Source: Phytophthora quininea (Eukaryota; Oomycota; Peronosporomycetes; Peronosporales; Peronosporaceae). From it: 27,962 nucleotides of DNA. This document shows positions 19,382-27,962 of this stretch, piece after piece. The notes below the pieces were generated by a model. The model was not told the DNA's origin. It searched no databases and was given only the letters and a program-made list of their open reading frames with translations. Position 1 is the first letter of the stretch. Each line of letters starts with the position of its first letter. Where the stretch lies: positions 1 to 27,962 of the forward strand of contig JAAVTG010000751.1 in NCBI GenBank assembly GCA_011947345.1, written 5' to 3'. A program made the position numbers and the translations under genes.

Positions 19382-21222
19382 TCATGTTAGAGCACAGCTA
19401 GCAGGCCGGCGGATTGGTGCAGGAGCGAATGTTATGGCCAGGCTTTTGCATTTCCTGCACAGTCGAACTCGTCTCGGCGAACTCTTCTCACCTTGACTGG
19501 GTGCGTGCTTCTTTCGTTTCTTCACGCGAGGGCATTGAGTCGGCTGTAATTCTTCACCATTATCCACATTCTGTAGTAACGACATCTCCACTTTGGCATT
19601 AGCAAAGGCGTCCTTGTAGCTGCTCACGAGGTAGCACCGATCGAAACGGTCCCAGACAGTCTCGTGCAGTTTCCACTTCACTAGTGCTGCGATCATGTGA
19701 CGGCAAGGGATGCGGTATTGGTCCATGAAGGCGCATGTACACGTGTTTCTCTCCATATCCACTCGTCGTTGGAAAGGGGAACTTTGCTGATGTGGTGAAC
19801 AAACGCAACGCCATTCTGGCAATCACCCACGACGTAATTGCCCATTTGATTGCGCTGCTCGCTGTACAGAGCTTCTGCTTGCTCCGTTACCAAACGGCCC
19901 GCCCACTTGGCGGTCAATTGAGCCCTAGTAAAAGCTGCCTCCATCATTGTGGTCATCAGTTTGCCGAAGTAAGCGTACGGTGTACAGCTCCGAATATCTT
20001 CTACCAACGCGGTGGGAGTGAAACCTTGTACGAAGTCCGTACTTCGCCAGCCATACAGAGGTTTCTTGCCGAGCGTGGTGTATAATACCCATTCTTCCGA
20101 AGGTATACTGCGCAAATACACCTCCACTTCTCCACCAGCCACTTTGCCAATCGTTGAAAGAATAATGTGGTATTCCTCTTCATACCTGGCATTTTGGAGT
20201 TGCCATAGATAAGTGTTGTACGTAGGCCTGAAGAACTTGCAATCGGCTCGCGCATTGCGTTCAATGTGTACAGCGCAATGCCTAGACAAATACATACGCC
20301 CGTAGTCAGCATCACATTAAAAATAATAAATCTATCAAAGCGTACCGTAGTGCAAGTCCACGCTTTTCGCCGACTGCGACCAGAGCCTCCTTCGGTCACA
20401 GAGCAGAGGGTAATCTGCTACGGACAACCCAGTTTTCTCCAGACACTCCAGAAACCAGTCGTAGTTGGCAATACTCTCTGTGTTCACTAGCGCCACGGCC
20501 AGATTCAACGTCTCAAAGTTGCCGTCACGAGCGACCAGCACCATCTGCAGACCCCCACTCTTGTTTGTCGATTGCGCACACTCGAGTTCCAAAACCTGCT
20601 GATTCATAGGCATGGAATCCACGAGCACTTTACTGATGACAACAGCTCGCAGCAAGTTCCCGTCGTCATCGCATTGCACCTCTGTGAATGAGCCAGGGTT
20701 GAGTCGCTCGAACTTCGCTAGTAGCTGTGGGACTGTGTCGTTGGCATCTCCTTGGCTTGGCGGCGTGTTGCCTCTGTCTAGCCCCGAGTCTTTGAGCACC
20801 ATGTCTTTGGCTCGGTAGACTGTGCTCATGTTGGACACGACAATGCCCAATTGCTGCTGCACTAAACTCGCCAAAGCTTTGGCGGACACGGCGGTGTCGG
20901 CGATGACGGCGCTTCGGAAGCAAGGAAGAAGCGACAGCTGACGGTCGGTTGGCTTGGCCACCGACGTGCAGTTAATGTGCGTCAGGTCTAAAGATGCGAT
21001 GCGCCAAGACGAGGTAGGCTTGACCTTGTAGAGCTGCACGAACATTGGGCAGCTCTTGGAGGAGCAAACCAACCGCTTCCGACCGCCGCCGCCTACCTTG
21101 ACGCGGACTTGCTTCTTGAGCGACAAAACGTAGTCTTGGATGGCATGCAGCGCTGTGTCGCCGTTGGGAAATGTCTGGCCTTGCTGGGGAAGAACGAACG
21201 GTAGTAAACCCTCACGAGCCAT
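19382..21222 (-). pseudogene. Mutator-like (MULE) transposase, decayed
   Basis: MULE transposases cut and paste DNA with an RNase-H-fold DDE domain. From ATG 21222 (MAREGLLPF), a zinc-finger segment (CSSKSCPMF ... HINC) resembles the MuDR/FLYWCH type. The core follows: LVARDGNFETLNLAVALV, ESIANYDWFLECL, and LLCDR. A GT-AG intron of 64 nt (20345-20282, CTGAC branch) joins to HCAVHIERNARA, the usual sequence after the second catalytic Asp. The SWIM finger (CTCAFMDQYRIPCRHM) and a basic, Cys-containing tail end at 19382. Frame breaks near 20393 (before VAVGEKRG) and near 19764 (before VDMERNTC) each act as one lost base. The first catalytic Asp seems to be Glu (LELECAQS), but the alignment there is by eye. 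The element sits between the inverted arms, its 3' side next to the left arm. Confidence 0.75.
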
Positions 21223-21236
21223 GATGGCCTTATAAA

Positions 21237-21255
21237 GTGCTGTAAAATACAGCAC
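21237..21255. repeat. 19-bp perfect palindrome at the MULE 5' end
   Basis: GTGCTGTA-AAA-TACAGCAC, two 8-bp arms around three bases, just upstream of the transposase start. The adjacent minus-strand AAAAGGTGCTG (21260-21250) resembles AAAAGTGCTG at 19364-19373 on the other side of the transposase, so these could be the remains of short terminal inverted repeats. Confidence 0.4.
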
Positions 21256-21327
21256 CTTTTAGAACCCCTTTCTAAACCGATCCTATCCCTTTCAAACATG
21301 ATTTGCAAACTTCAAAGGCAACTTCGT

Positions 21328-22860
21328 CTACGCTTCCAGGCCGAGTCGCTTGAGCACGTCCTCCATCGTGTCGTCCTTGCCGATCTCCTTGGCGTTCTCG
21401 CAGATGGTCGTGTAGGCCCGGAAGAGCTCCTGGCCGACCTGGTCGTTGACCTTGTGCGCCAGCGAGTAGTTGAAGGCCTTGACCGAGCACAGCCAAATGG
21501 TCGATGATGTGGCCACGAACGGGATGGCGCAGAAGGCGAAAAAGTCGTCGATCTCGAGCACTCCATTGGCAGCCAGAACGTGCTTGGTCTTGTACGGGAA
21601 CCGGCCAATGTTGGAGACGGTGGCGTCGCCCGTGCACGAGCTGCGGATCTTAAAGTCGCCCAGCAGCCCCTTGACCATGGGTTTGTTAAGCTTGCGGTCC
21701 ATCATGAAGCACGGCATGACCATCTCAATAAGCTTGCCGTTCTGCTCGGCCATCTGCTGCTTGGACGTCCTGGCCAGATCCCAGAACTTCTCCTTCTTCA
21801 TGTCGACGCCCTCGGTCGCCAGCCACTTGAGCGGCGTGTTGGTCACGTACAGTCCAATCTGCGTCTCCGTGGCCGGGTTGGGCATGCGTTTGCGCATGTT
21901 GTAGACGATGTCGGCCACGAACCGGAACGAGCCTTCAGGCTCGGGCTCACCCTTGCGCTTGTGGTCAACCTTGCTGGCGTGGTAGTAGGACAGCGCCAGC
22001 ATCGGGATCAAAGCACCACCCAGCGTCACTCCTTCATCCTTACATTTCTTCAAAGTGCTGCGCATATTAGTGGGGTCTCCGGCGCTGTACAGCCAACTCG
22101 TCGAGTTCTTCTTGAACGGGAGACCAAAGTCTTTCTGGTCTTCACGTGGGGTCAGCACCGGCTTGAACGCCTTCATGTAGTTGACGAACGCCGAGCTGCC
22201 TCCCAGAGCAAGGATCATCTTGCCCACAGGCTTGAGCCACCACGGCTCCGTGAGCCACATGTCGTACATTGACGGCCGCAGTGGGAACTCCTCAACGGGC
22301 TTTTCGGCCTCAATAGACAGCAACGCAATGTCCTCGAAGATGTCGTTGATCATGACAAGACCCGCGTCGCCGTCCGACATGATGTGGTCTGAGAAGAGGA
22401 AGAAGCGCGCCTTGCCTTCGGATCGGTTCACCCAAACCGTCAGGTAGTACATGAACTGCGTGAAGCGGTCGAACGCAATGTCGCCTTCCTCTCGGACAAA
22501 GTCATCCCAGTGTTCCCACGCTTCGACGTCCTCTGCCGAGTCGGAGAACTCGCGAACACGCAACAATTGCTTAGTCGCGACCTGCTCCAGAGTGATGTGG
22601 GGCTGAACCTCACACATGAAGTTGTCCTCCCTCAGCACCAACGCACGCAGTCGCGGGTGGCGGTTGTACGCCCGCATGACCGCCGTCGGCAGGTACCGCA
22701 CGAGCTGCTCCATGTCACCATTGATACCGAGGATGTGGCAGCATTTAACGGAGACGTCATCTTCCGCCACGCCGAATCGCTCCACCGCTCGCAGAGCGAA
22801 CCGGGGATTCGTTCTGGGCTTGGGCTCGAAGTCCTCGCTACCGGAGAAGCAGTTAAACAT
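21328..22860 (-). CDS. HXXXDG acyltransferase-like protein, 510 aa (paralogue 1)
   Basis: The fold is probably that of the condensation/alcohol acetyltransferase superfamily, which transfers acyl groups from CoA or carrier-protein thioesters to an alcohol or amine. The catalytic motif is FSDHIMSDGDAG, with His159, Asp163 and Gly164. Other typical features are the early LPTAVMRAYNRHPRLRA (residues 57-73), which matches the superfamily's opening helix region, and VSNIGRFPY near residue 420, similar to the conserved SNxG segment. There is no signal peptide or membrane segment, so it is probably cytosolic. Single exon, intact, and the start aligns with that of paralogue 2. Only 177 bp separate it from paralogue 2 upstream on the same strand. 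The substrate is unknown; lipid or specialised-metabolite acylation are options. Confidence 0.75.
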   Translation of the reverse strand: MFNCFSGSEDFEPKPRTNPRFALRAVERFGVAEDDVSVKCCHILGINGDMEQLVRYLPTAVMRAYNRHPRLRALVLREDNFMCEVQPHITLEQVATKQLLRVREFSDSAEDVEAWEHWDDFVREEGDIAFDRFTQFMYYLTVWVNRSEGKARFFLFSDHIMSDGDAGLVMINDIFEDIALLSIEAEKPVEEFPLRPSMYDMWLTEPWWLKPVGKMILALGGSSAFVNYMKAFKPVLTPREDQKDFGLPFKKNSTSWLYSAGDPTNMRSTLKKCKDEGVTLGGALIPMLALSYYHASKVDHKRKGEPEPEGSFRFVADIVYNMRKRMPNPATETQIGLYVTNTPLKWLATEGVDMKKEKFWDLARTSKQQMAEQNGKLIEMVMPCFMMDRKLNKPMVKGLLGDFKIRSSCTGDATVSNIGRFPYKTKHVLAANGVLEIDDFFAFCAIPFVATSSTIWLCSVKAFNYSLAHKVNDQVGQELFRAYTTICENAKEIGKDDTMEDVLKRLGLEA

Positions 22861-23037
22861 GGTGGTCTTGTGCGGTTCTTGACGCGTTTGGATGTGGGAA
22901 GCGTCTAGGCGGGAGCGGAGCCCATTGCCCCGTGTGCGTCATTTGCTGGTGAGCTCGGGCCTCGTGGAGGTCCAAATCAGGGCGCTTGACTAGCATGCAT
23001 AGAGAGGACGACCACATCGAGAGGACCTCGGCGGGAC

Positions 23038-24534
23038 CTACAGATCGAGCTTCTTGAGAACGTCGAGCATGGTGTCGTCGGCCTCGATTTGGCCAGCGTT
23101 CTCGCAGACGTTGACGTATGCTCGGAAGAGCTCCTTCCCGATGGCGTCGTCGGACTTGTGTCCGATGGAGTACTGGAACGCGTCCACGGACGAACACCAC
23201 AATGTCACGTTGGCGCCAATGAAGGGCACCGCAGCGAACGTGTGCATCGTCTTGACTTGCAGAGTGCCGTGGGCGAGGACGTGCTCTTTCGGGTACAGGT
23301 AGCGACCGATACTCGAAATATTGACGTCGCCCGTCACCGAGTTCTTGACCTTGTAGTCCCCGAGGAAGCTGCCAGCCGCCTGCTTGTGCAGCTTCCGGTC
23401 CATCATGAAGAGCGGCATGGCCATGACGAGCTGGTTGTTGGCGTGCTGGACAACCTCCTCCCTGGCGCGACGTGCCAAGTCCCAGAACTTGGTGCTCTTC
23501 ATATCCACTCCTTCTGTTCCTAGGAACGGACAGCCAGCGATGGTCACGTACAAACCCACTTGAGTCTCCTCTGCCGGTTGAGCTACGCGTTGACGCATGT
23601 TGTAATTGAGCTCGGCGCTCAATTTGAAATTGCCCTCGGGGTCCGGTTTTCCTTGCACCTTATTGGCGTGGTAGAAAGCTGCTACGATGACAGCGACCAA
23701 CGCGCCTGTGAAGGTCACTTTCTCTTCCTTGCACTTCTTGAGAGTGCTCTTCATATTCTCAGCCGTTCCTTCTTGAAAGAGTGCGCTGGTACTGTTGAGC
23801 GTGAAAGGGAGACAGAAGTCGTGCTGATCGGCTCGTGGCTTCATCACTGGTGTGAACGCCTTGGTGGCGTCGATAAACCCCTTGCGTCCGAACAGAGCGA
23901 GCATCGTCTTGGCCAGCGGCTTGAGCCACCACGGGTGGGAAAACCACATCTCGTAAAGAGACGGACGTAGCGGGAACTCTTCCACTTCTTGAGCCTGTTC
24001 CTTCGAAAGCAGTGCTACGTCCTCCAAGATCTGGTTCATGACGGCCATGACGGAGTCGCCGTCGCACACAATGTGATCCGAGAACATCATGAGCCTTGCG
24101 AGCCCCGTCTTCTTGTCGACCCAAGCGTGCAGCTTGAACATGAACTCTTCGTAGCGGTCGAAGCCGACTTGACACTCGCTCTCGACAAACTCTCCCCATT
24201 TGACCCACTGGTCGTCGTCTGACGAAAGCTCGCGCACGACCAGCAAGTTCTTGGTGGCGATGTCGTCCAGCGAAAGATGAGGTTGAATTTCCCCGACAAA
24301 GATCTCATCCCTGACAATCAGCATCCGCATGCGCGGGTGGCGGTTGAAGGCTCGCATGAGCGCCGTCGGCAGGAAGCGCAGCAACGTGTCGACGTCGCCA
24401 CTCACCAGCAGTTGAAGCATGCACTTGATGGAGACCCCGTCGACCGATACCCCGAAGCGTTCGATGCCGCGCAAAGGAGTCCGCTTTGGCCAGTCGGCTC
24501 CTTCGAAGTCGGTCGTGCTGGAGAAGAAGTTCAT
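23038..24534 (-). CDS. HXXXDG acyltransferase-like protein, 498 aa (paralogue 2)
   Basis: Colinear over its whole length with paralogue 1, sharing LPTALMRAFNRHPRMR, EEFPLRPS, STLKKCK, GVDMK and DDTMxDVLK. The catalytic motif is FSDHIVCDGDS, with His154 and Asp158. The open frame extends upstream to ATG 24642, but I choose ATG 24534 because MNFFSS aligns with the start MFNCFS of paralogue 1 and the extra 36 residues show no similarity. ATG 24576 is another option. Intact single exon. The pair arose by tandem duplication followed by marked divergence, so it is older than the ankyrin duplication around it. Active-site spacing is the same in both, but the flanking residues differ (MS versus VC), which may reflect different acceptors. 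Confidence 0.75.
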   Translation of the reverse strand: MNFFSSTTDFEGADWPKRTPLRGIERFGVSVDGVSIKCMLQLLVSGDVDTLLRFLPTALMRAFNRHPRMRMLIVRDEIFVGEIQPHLSLDDIATKNLLVVRELSSDDDQWVKWGEFVESECQVGFDRYEEFMFKLHAWVDKKTGLARLMMFSDHIVCDGDSVMAVMNQILEDVALLSKEQAQEVEEFPLRPSLYEMWFSHPWWLKPLAKTMLALFGRKGFIDATKAFTPVMKPRADQHDFCLPFTLNSTSALFQEGTAENMKSTLKKCKEEKVTFTGALVAVIVAAFYHANKVQGKPDPEGNFKLSAELNYNMRQRVAQPAEETQVGLYVTIAGCPFLGTEGVDMKSTKFWDLARRAREEVVQHANNQLVMAMPLFMMDRKLHKQAAGSFLGDYKVKNSVTGDVNISSIGRYLYPKEHVLAHGTLQVKTMHTFAAVPFIGANVTLWCSSVDAFQYSIGHKSDDAIGKELFRAYVNVCENAGQIEADDTMLDVLKKLDL

Positions 24535-24720
24535 CGTCGATGTAAAACTAAAAGTGGTTGATTCAATTGTGGCCATCCAAGGATGCCCCCGTGATCTCCC
24601 GGGAGAAGATAGCAGCGGAAACCAGCTCGTCGATCGATCCATCTGGACTTGGGGCGGTATAGTGTCATTCGTGTGTCCGTACCGGTCCTCAACCCTCCCT
24701 GAAAGCCAACAAAGTGAGCA

Positions 24721-26254
24721 AAGTTGAAGTTATTTCGATTAAGTATACAACCATCTCGATCAAGTTGAACTCATTTTCCCGCGCAAATTCAAATCGTGTT
24801 GGAAAATGAAGCATTCCAACCGGGAGGACGTCTATCCCGACAGCGTCAAGCGATCTCGCACAGGCTGTGCTGCACAGCAGAAACGCAAGAAGAGACTCCA
24901 CCGCTTCCGACAGATGCCTTCCAACGACTCGGGGGCGTCAATTTCCCGTCAAGATCCTGACACTACCGCACATACTAAAACAAATTGATTTCTTATCGAT
25001 GACCTGGGAAGACGCTCTCGTTGAAGCTGCCACGGTAGGAGACGATCAGTGGATCTCGAGGACTCTGGATCGCTCGCTTCGACTGTGAAGAATCCGAAGC
25101 AGCGATGCTGGCTGCTGCCACTCACGGCCACCTGAATGCTGTGGAAGTGTTGACGGAGTATGCGTATCATTCTGACGACGAAGGAGATTTGAGCTACTGG
25201 ATGTGGACGATCACCAAGAAGGCGGCGGTCGCTGCTGCATGCGGTGGACATGTCAAAGTAGTAGAGCATCTCCTGGCCTCTGGAGGAGCGCAGCGTTGAT
25301 TGAATGAAAGGTGACGCATTACTAGGCTTGAAGAGTACGATCGTCGGAGCAGCTAAGAACGGACATCTTGACGTCGTGAAGGTGGTGCTGCCAGTCATTA
25401 TGAGTGCTGATGATGTCAATGAAGACTACAACAAGTACGAGGGATGGCGTGAGGCTCTGAGTGAGGTAGCGACGGAAGGACACCTTGCCATTGTCAAGTT
25501 TCTGGTGGAGCAAGCAGTTGAAGGAAATTACTCACGGACGTACGGAGGAAAGCCGGATGCGCTTACTCGCGCGCTCACAGCAGAACACGACGACATCGTG
25601 GATTTTATCGTTAACGAGAAAACTTTTAGGTATGATTTGCGCGACGCGTTCGTGAAAGCGCTGGAAATGAAAAAGCTTTCACTAGTTGCAAGGATCAGTG
25701 AGCTGTATCCGAAACGCGATGGACGAGATAAATTGTTCCTGGACATGGTCGTTTTTCGACATGTGGATGCAGTCAAATTCCTCTATGAACAAGGGCATAA
25801 TGACCCCGAGGTGGTGTGCGACGGTTTTGTTAAAGCTTGCAGGTGCAACGAACTCGAACTCGTAAAGTTCTTACTGGACACCGAGTTGATTTCTGCGAGC
25901 ACGCTCGCTGAACAGGGCGATATCAATCTGGCGAAGAAATATTTCGTTGAGTACGATATGTCCCAAGCAGCACTCTTACATGCATTTCACATTGCTGCTG
26001 AAGGCAACAATCGCGGCGTTCTCGACTTCTTATCTCTTGAGGAGTCGATTCCGCACGAAGTGAAGCAGCAGCAAGCCTTTGTGAGTGCGGCTCGGTATGA
26101 GAAGAAGTGGGTTCTGGAGACGATAAGCGAGCGGGGCGACTGGCCGATCGACAACCTGAAGGAGGCGCTTCGGACTGCTTCCTCGGGCTGGAGTTGCAAG
26201 AAAGCCAAACGGTATTTGCGCAAGAGAATCTGCGACGTGCTGCTTGCCGTGTAG
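24721..26254 (+). repeat. Right arm of the 1534-bp inverted duplication
   Basis: Reverse complement of 17824-19357; the arms are separated by 5363 bp. It starts at AAGTTGA 24721 and ends exactly with the TAG of the ankyrin gene. Sequence beyond the TAG has no counterpart at the left arm. Confidence 0.92.
24806..26254 (+). CDS. Ankyrin-repeat protein gene, right copy; 316-aa C-terminal frame intact (25304-26254)
   Basis: This copy keeps an uninterrupted frame from ATG 25304 to TAG 26252-26254 with ankyrin units such as STIVGAAKNGHLDVVKVVL, LSEVATEGHLAIVKFLVEQ and later, more divergent repeats of the kind usual in oomycete ankyrin proteins. Upstream, the basic N-terminus at ATG 24806 and the units at 25105-25299 belong to the same ancestral gene. 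They are separated from the long frame by a frame change near 25060, a two-base loss near 25281 (CTCTGG versus CTCTCTGG in the left arm), and TGA 25301-25303. If introns do not bridge these points, only the 25304 product can be made. No signal peptide; the role is unknown. Confidence 0.7.
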
Positions 26255-26425
26255 GTATCTCCAGCTTGAGTGCGATTTGCAACAGGAAGTTCGGCCCACA
26301 GCTACACGAATTGAAGGCAAATGGCTTGCTTGATCAACTTGACGGGTGCTATTAGGTGTGGTTGTCGCTGTCGGAAAGCTTCACGTTGATTCCCTTATAC
26401 TATTGCAAGCGTGGTACGCTATTAC

Positions 26426-27194
26426 TCAGCCATTCACGATGTTGCCTGTCGCCTGGAACACGGAAGGCTCTAGCTCCACCGCCGTCGGCGGGCTGACCAG
26501 ACACTGCTGCTGCATCTGCAGTTGCATTTCGTGCAGCCGCCGCTCGCTCTCGAACGGGCCGTGACCTGGTTGGATCTGCGTCTGCAGAGGTTGGTGCTCC
26601 ATGGCCATCTCCATCTCTATTGTACGCTGCTGAAAGAGCTGTTGCTGCTCCTGCTGCTGCGGTAGATGCCACTGGGCCTCCTGTCTCTCACGCTGAAGCT
26701 GCTCCTGTTTACGCTGCTGTTGCTCTCGTTGCTGAGCAAACTGGCCCACGAGCTGCGCCAGTTGCTGCACCTCCGCTGCCGCGCCGTTCACCTGCAGCTG
26801 CATCTCGTCCACCATGGTCTGCAACTCGTGTACTTGCTTCTTGGAGGCTCTGCGCACGTGTTTGTGCTGCGCGGTGGTGCGGGGCGACGTCGTTCGCTCC
26901 GCGTGTCGTGTTTTCCTGCTCTTGGGGCTGCTCTTCTTGCTCTTGGGGCTACTCTTCTTGTTCTTGGGGCTACTCTTCTTGCTCTTGGCGCCGTTGCAGC
27001 CGGCTGCGAGTGCGCTCGGCCTGCTGCACTTCGAGTCTCAGCACGGGCGCGCTGATGCCCAGCACGTCCAGCGCGTCCAGACTCTCATCGAGCTTCTGAC
27101 TCTCCAGGTCGTCCAGGCTGCGCTGGTGGGCGAGCATTGCGGGCGGCGGCTCAGCGTCCAGCAGCGGCGTGTACGCTGTAGCGCAGCGCTGCAT
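26426..27194 (-). CDS. Gln-rich coiled-coil protein with Lys/Ser/Pro repeats, frame break
   Basis: Unrecognised; a nuclear or DNA-associated protein is plausible. From ATG 27194 an acidic segment (LDDLESQKLDESLDALDVLG) is followed by a frame change near 26985. The second frame then gives repeats SSPKNKK and SSPKSKK, like the SPKK motifs that bind the DNA minor groove, and a basic stretch (KHVRRASKKQ). Next comes a regular heptad with Val at every a position and Leu/Met/Ala/Leu at d (VHELQTMVDEMQLQV onwards), then a Gln-rich region ending at TGA 26426-26428. The layout recalls a bZIP factor, but the basic region lacks the invariant Asn (Thr stands there), so I do not call it one. The break lies at the edge of a 21-bp minisatellite, a likely slippage site. 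The (CA)n tract on the coding strand ends 4 bp before the ATG. Confidence 0.55.
26918..26988. repeat. 21-bp coding minisatellite, about three units
   Basis: Imperfect copies of CTCTTGGGGCTACTCTTCTTG on the plus strand, encoding the Lys-Lys-Ser-Ser-Pro-Lys repeats on the minus strand. Units differ by G/A and C/T changes. In another frame they would read Gln-Glu repeats with TAG stops. Confidence 0.75.
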
Positions 27195-27197
27195 GGG

Positions 27198-27198
<1 letters not shown>

Positions 27199-27284
<86 letters not shown>
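27199..27284. repeat. (TG)43 dinucleotide microsatellite
   Basis: An uninterrupted 86-bp TG run. It lies directly upstream of the start codon of the Gln-rich gene and reads (CA)n in its transcript. Frames crossing it give only Thr-His or Val-Cys polymers and are not genes. Confidence 0.97.
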
Positions 27285-27285
<1 letters not shown>

Positions 27286-27462
27286 ATTGTCGGTCTGTCT
27301 CTGTTGAAGTGCGTGGCACTGGGGGAATCGCGTTGTGATCGGCCGCGGCCTGTTGCGTTCCATTTTGGCTGTGATTGGCTGCCGAAGCGGTGCGCCGCGT
27401 TGGCTGATTCCCATCCCGATGGAGGCCGAGGAGTGAGTCAAACACTGCAAGTTCGGAAGCAG
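27285..27462. other. Upstream region of the Gln-rich gene, no gene seen
   Basis: A minus-strand frame crosses this stretch and the CA repeat, but it has no recognisable domain. It probably contains the promoter of the Gln-rich gene. Confidence 0.3.
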
Positions 27463-27574
27463 TGTTGGTGTAGAAGAGTCTAATGAGTAAGTAGATCGGC
27501 TGCTGTGTCGACACTGTCTACTCTAAAACCGGGGAAATCGACGCCAGCTCCAACTACTAACATGGTGACCCAAG
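27463..27574 (+). mobile_element. Candidate short LTR end with primer-binding site
   Basis: A 100-bp segment begins TGTTGG (27463) and ends CTAACA (27562), the TG...CA form of an LTR with short inverted ends. It is followed at once by TGGTGACCCAAG (27563-27574), which has the TGG start required to pair with the CCA end of a primer tRNA. The second LTR would lie outside the window, so this rests on the junction alone. Confidence 0.35.
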
Positions 27575-27962
27575 TCGAATCGTCAATGACGTCGTTGATA
27601 ACCGCCGTGGAAAACCTTCTATCGAACAATTAGCATCTTGTCAACGCCTGCGCCACCCAACAGGCCTCTTCAGTGGCCGATTCATTGCTCGGGAGGGCTG
27701 ATCACTCTAAAAGGTTACGTACTCGAGCCTGCCTGCTTACGAACCAGCAGCTAATGTTTGCTGTGAAGCGCGTTCATTGTCATTTATTGCGGCTTCAAAA
27801 GATGCATGCGATCCGCGTTTCTGATTTCAATTGCCAGCGTAACAGAAGGAGGATATGTTGCGTTCGGTCGGTCGTCTTGGTCGGAAAACACTTGGTGTTT
27901 GTATACTTCACTGCTGAAGCGACGCAGCTTAGAAACGCAATAGTTTTGGATCTGCCGTTGGC
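27562..27962 (+). pseudogene. Open frame running off the window, one in-frame TAG
   Basis: ATG 27562 opens a frame of 23 codons (MVTQVESSMTSLITAVENLL...), closed by TAG 27631-27633. The same frame then stays open for 109 further codons to the window end. No domain is recognised. If the LTR call is right, this would be the start of a degraded gag region; otherwise it may be chance. Confidence 0.3.

Noticed and set aside
17824..26254. Inverted arms as true terminal repeats of one giant transposon
   Set aside because: No target-site duplication at 17823/26255, the arms end at a gene's stop codon, and the MULE has its own candidate ends inside. A segmental inverted duplication is simpler.
26426..26857. 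Canonical bZIP transcription factor
   Set aside because: The heptads fit, but the invariant Asn of the basic region is Thr and the second basic cluster is weak.
27038..27514. Frames crossing the TG/CA tract
   Set aside because: They consist largely of Thr-His or Cys-Val polymers from the microsatellite.

Overview
This is nuclear DNA of a filamentous eukaryote, most likely a Phytophthora-like oomycete. The evidence is short GT-AG introns (64-93 nt, CTGAC or CTAAC branch sites where I could see them), an oomycete-type INR/FPR core promoter next to an intact gene, a MULE-type transposase with a SWIM finger, paired HXXXD acyltransferase-like genes, SulP permeases, and a secreted Ser/Thr/Pro/Asn-rich protein family. 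No bacterial operon, rRNA, tRNA or CRISPR feature was seen. The species is not determined.

Layout. (1) 1-10086: a head-to-tail array of a ~1.97-kb unit, one partial and five full copies, each carrying one gene for a secreted, acidic-then-mucin-like protein. Copies 3 and 4 are open for 344 codons; the partial copy and copies 1, 2 and 5 each carry their own indel. (2) 10454-17541: a membrane-transport cluster. A SulP permease with a STAS domain (minus, three single-base frame breaks), a 741-bp PIF/Harbinger-like non-autonomous element with TTA duplications and a cryptic spliced coding remnant inside it, an intron-containing MscL mechanosensitive channel (minus), and a second, intact SulP/STAS permease (plus). 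(3) 17824-26254: a large inverted duplication with two 1534-bp arms, each holding an ankyrin-repeat gene or pseudogene. Its 5.4-kb centre holds a decayed MULE transposase and two intact tandem paralogues of an HXXXDG acyltransferase-like gene. (4) 26426-27962: a glutamine-rich coiled-coil gene (minus) with a minisatellite in its coding part and a (TG)43 tract at its 5' end, then a candidate LTR/primer-binding-site junction leading into a frame open to the window edge.

The transport cluster could serve anion balance (two SulP proteins) and hypo-osmotic pressure release (MscL), which suits zoospores and cysts, but that link is inference. The secreted-protein array and the inverted ankyrin duplication are typical of fast-evolving, repeat-rich parts of oomycete genomes.

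A theme across the window is the single-base frame break. Nearly all behave as one-base losses, several in homopolymers. They affect the SulP gene, MscL, the MULE, one ankyrin arm and several array copies, while three other long genes have none. Either much of this accessory DNA is decaying or the consensus has residual long-read deletions; raw reads would decide.
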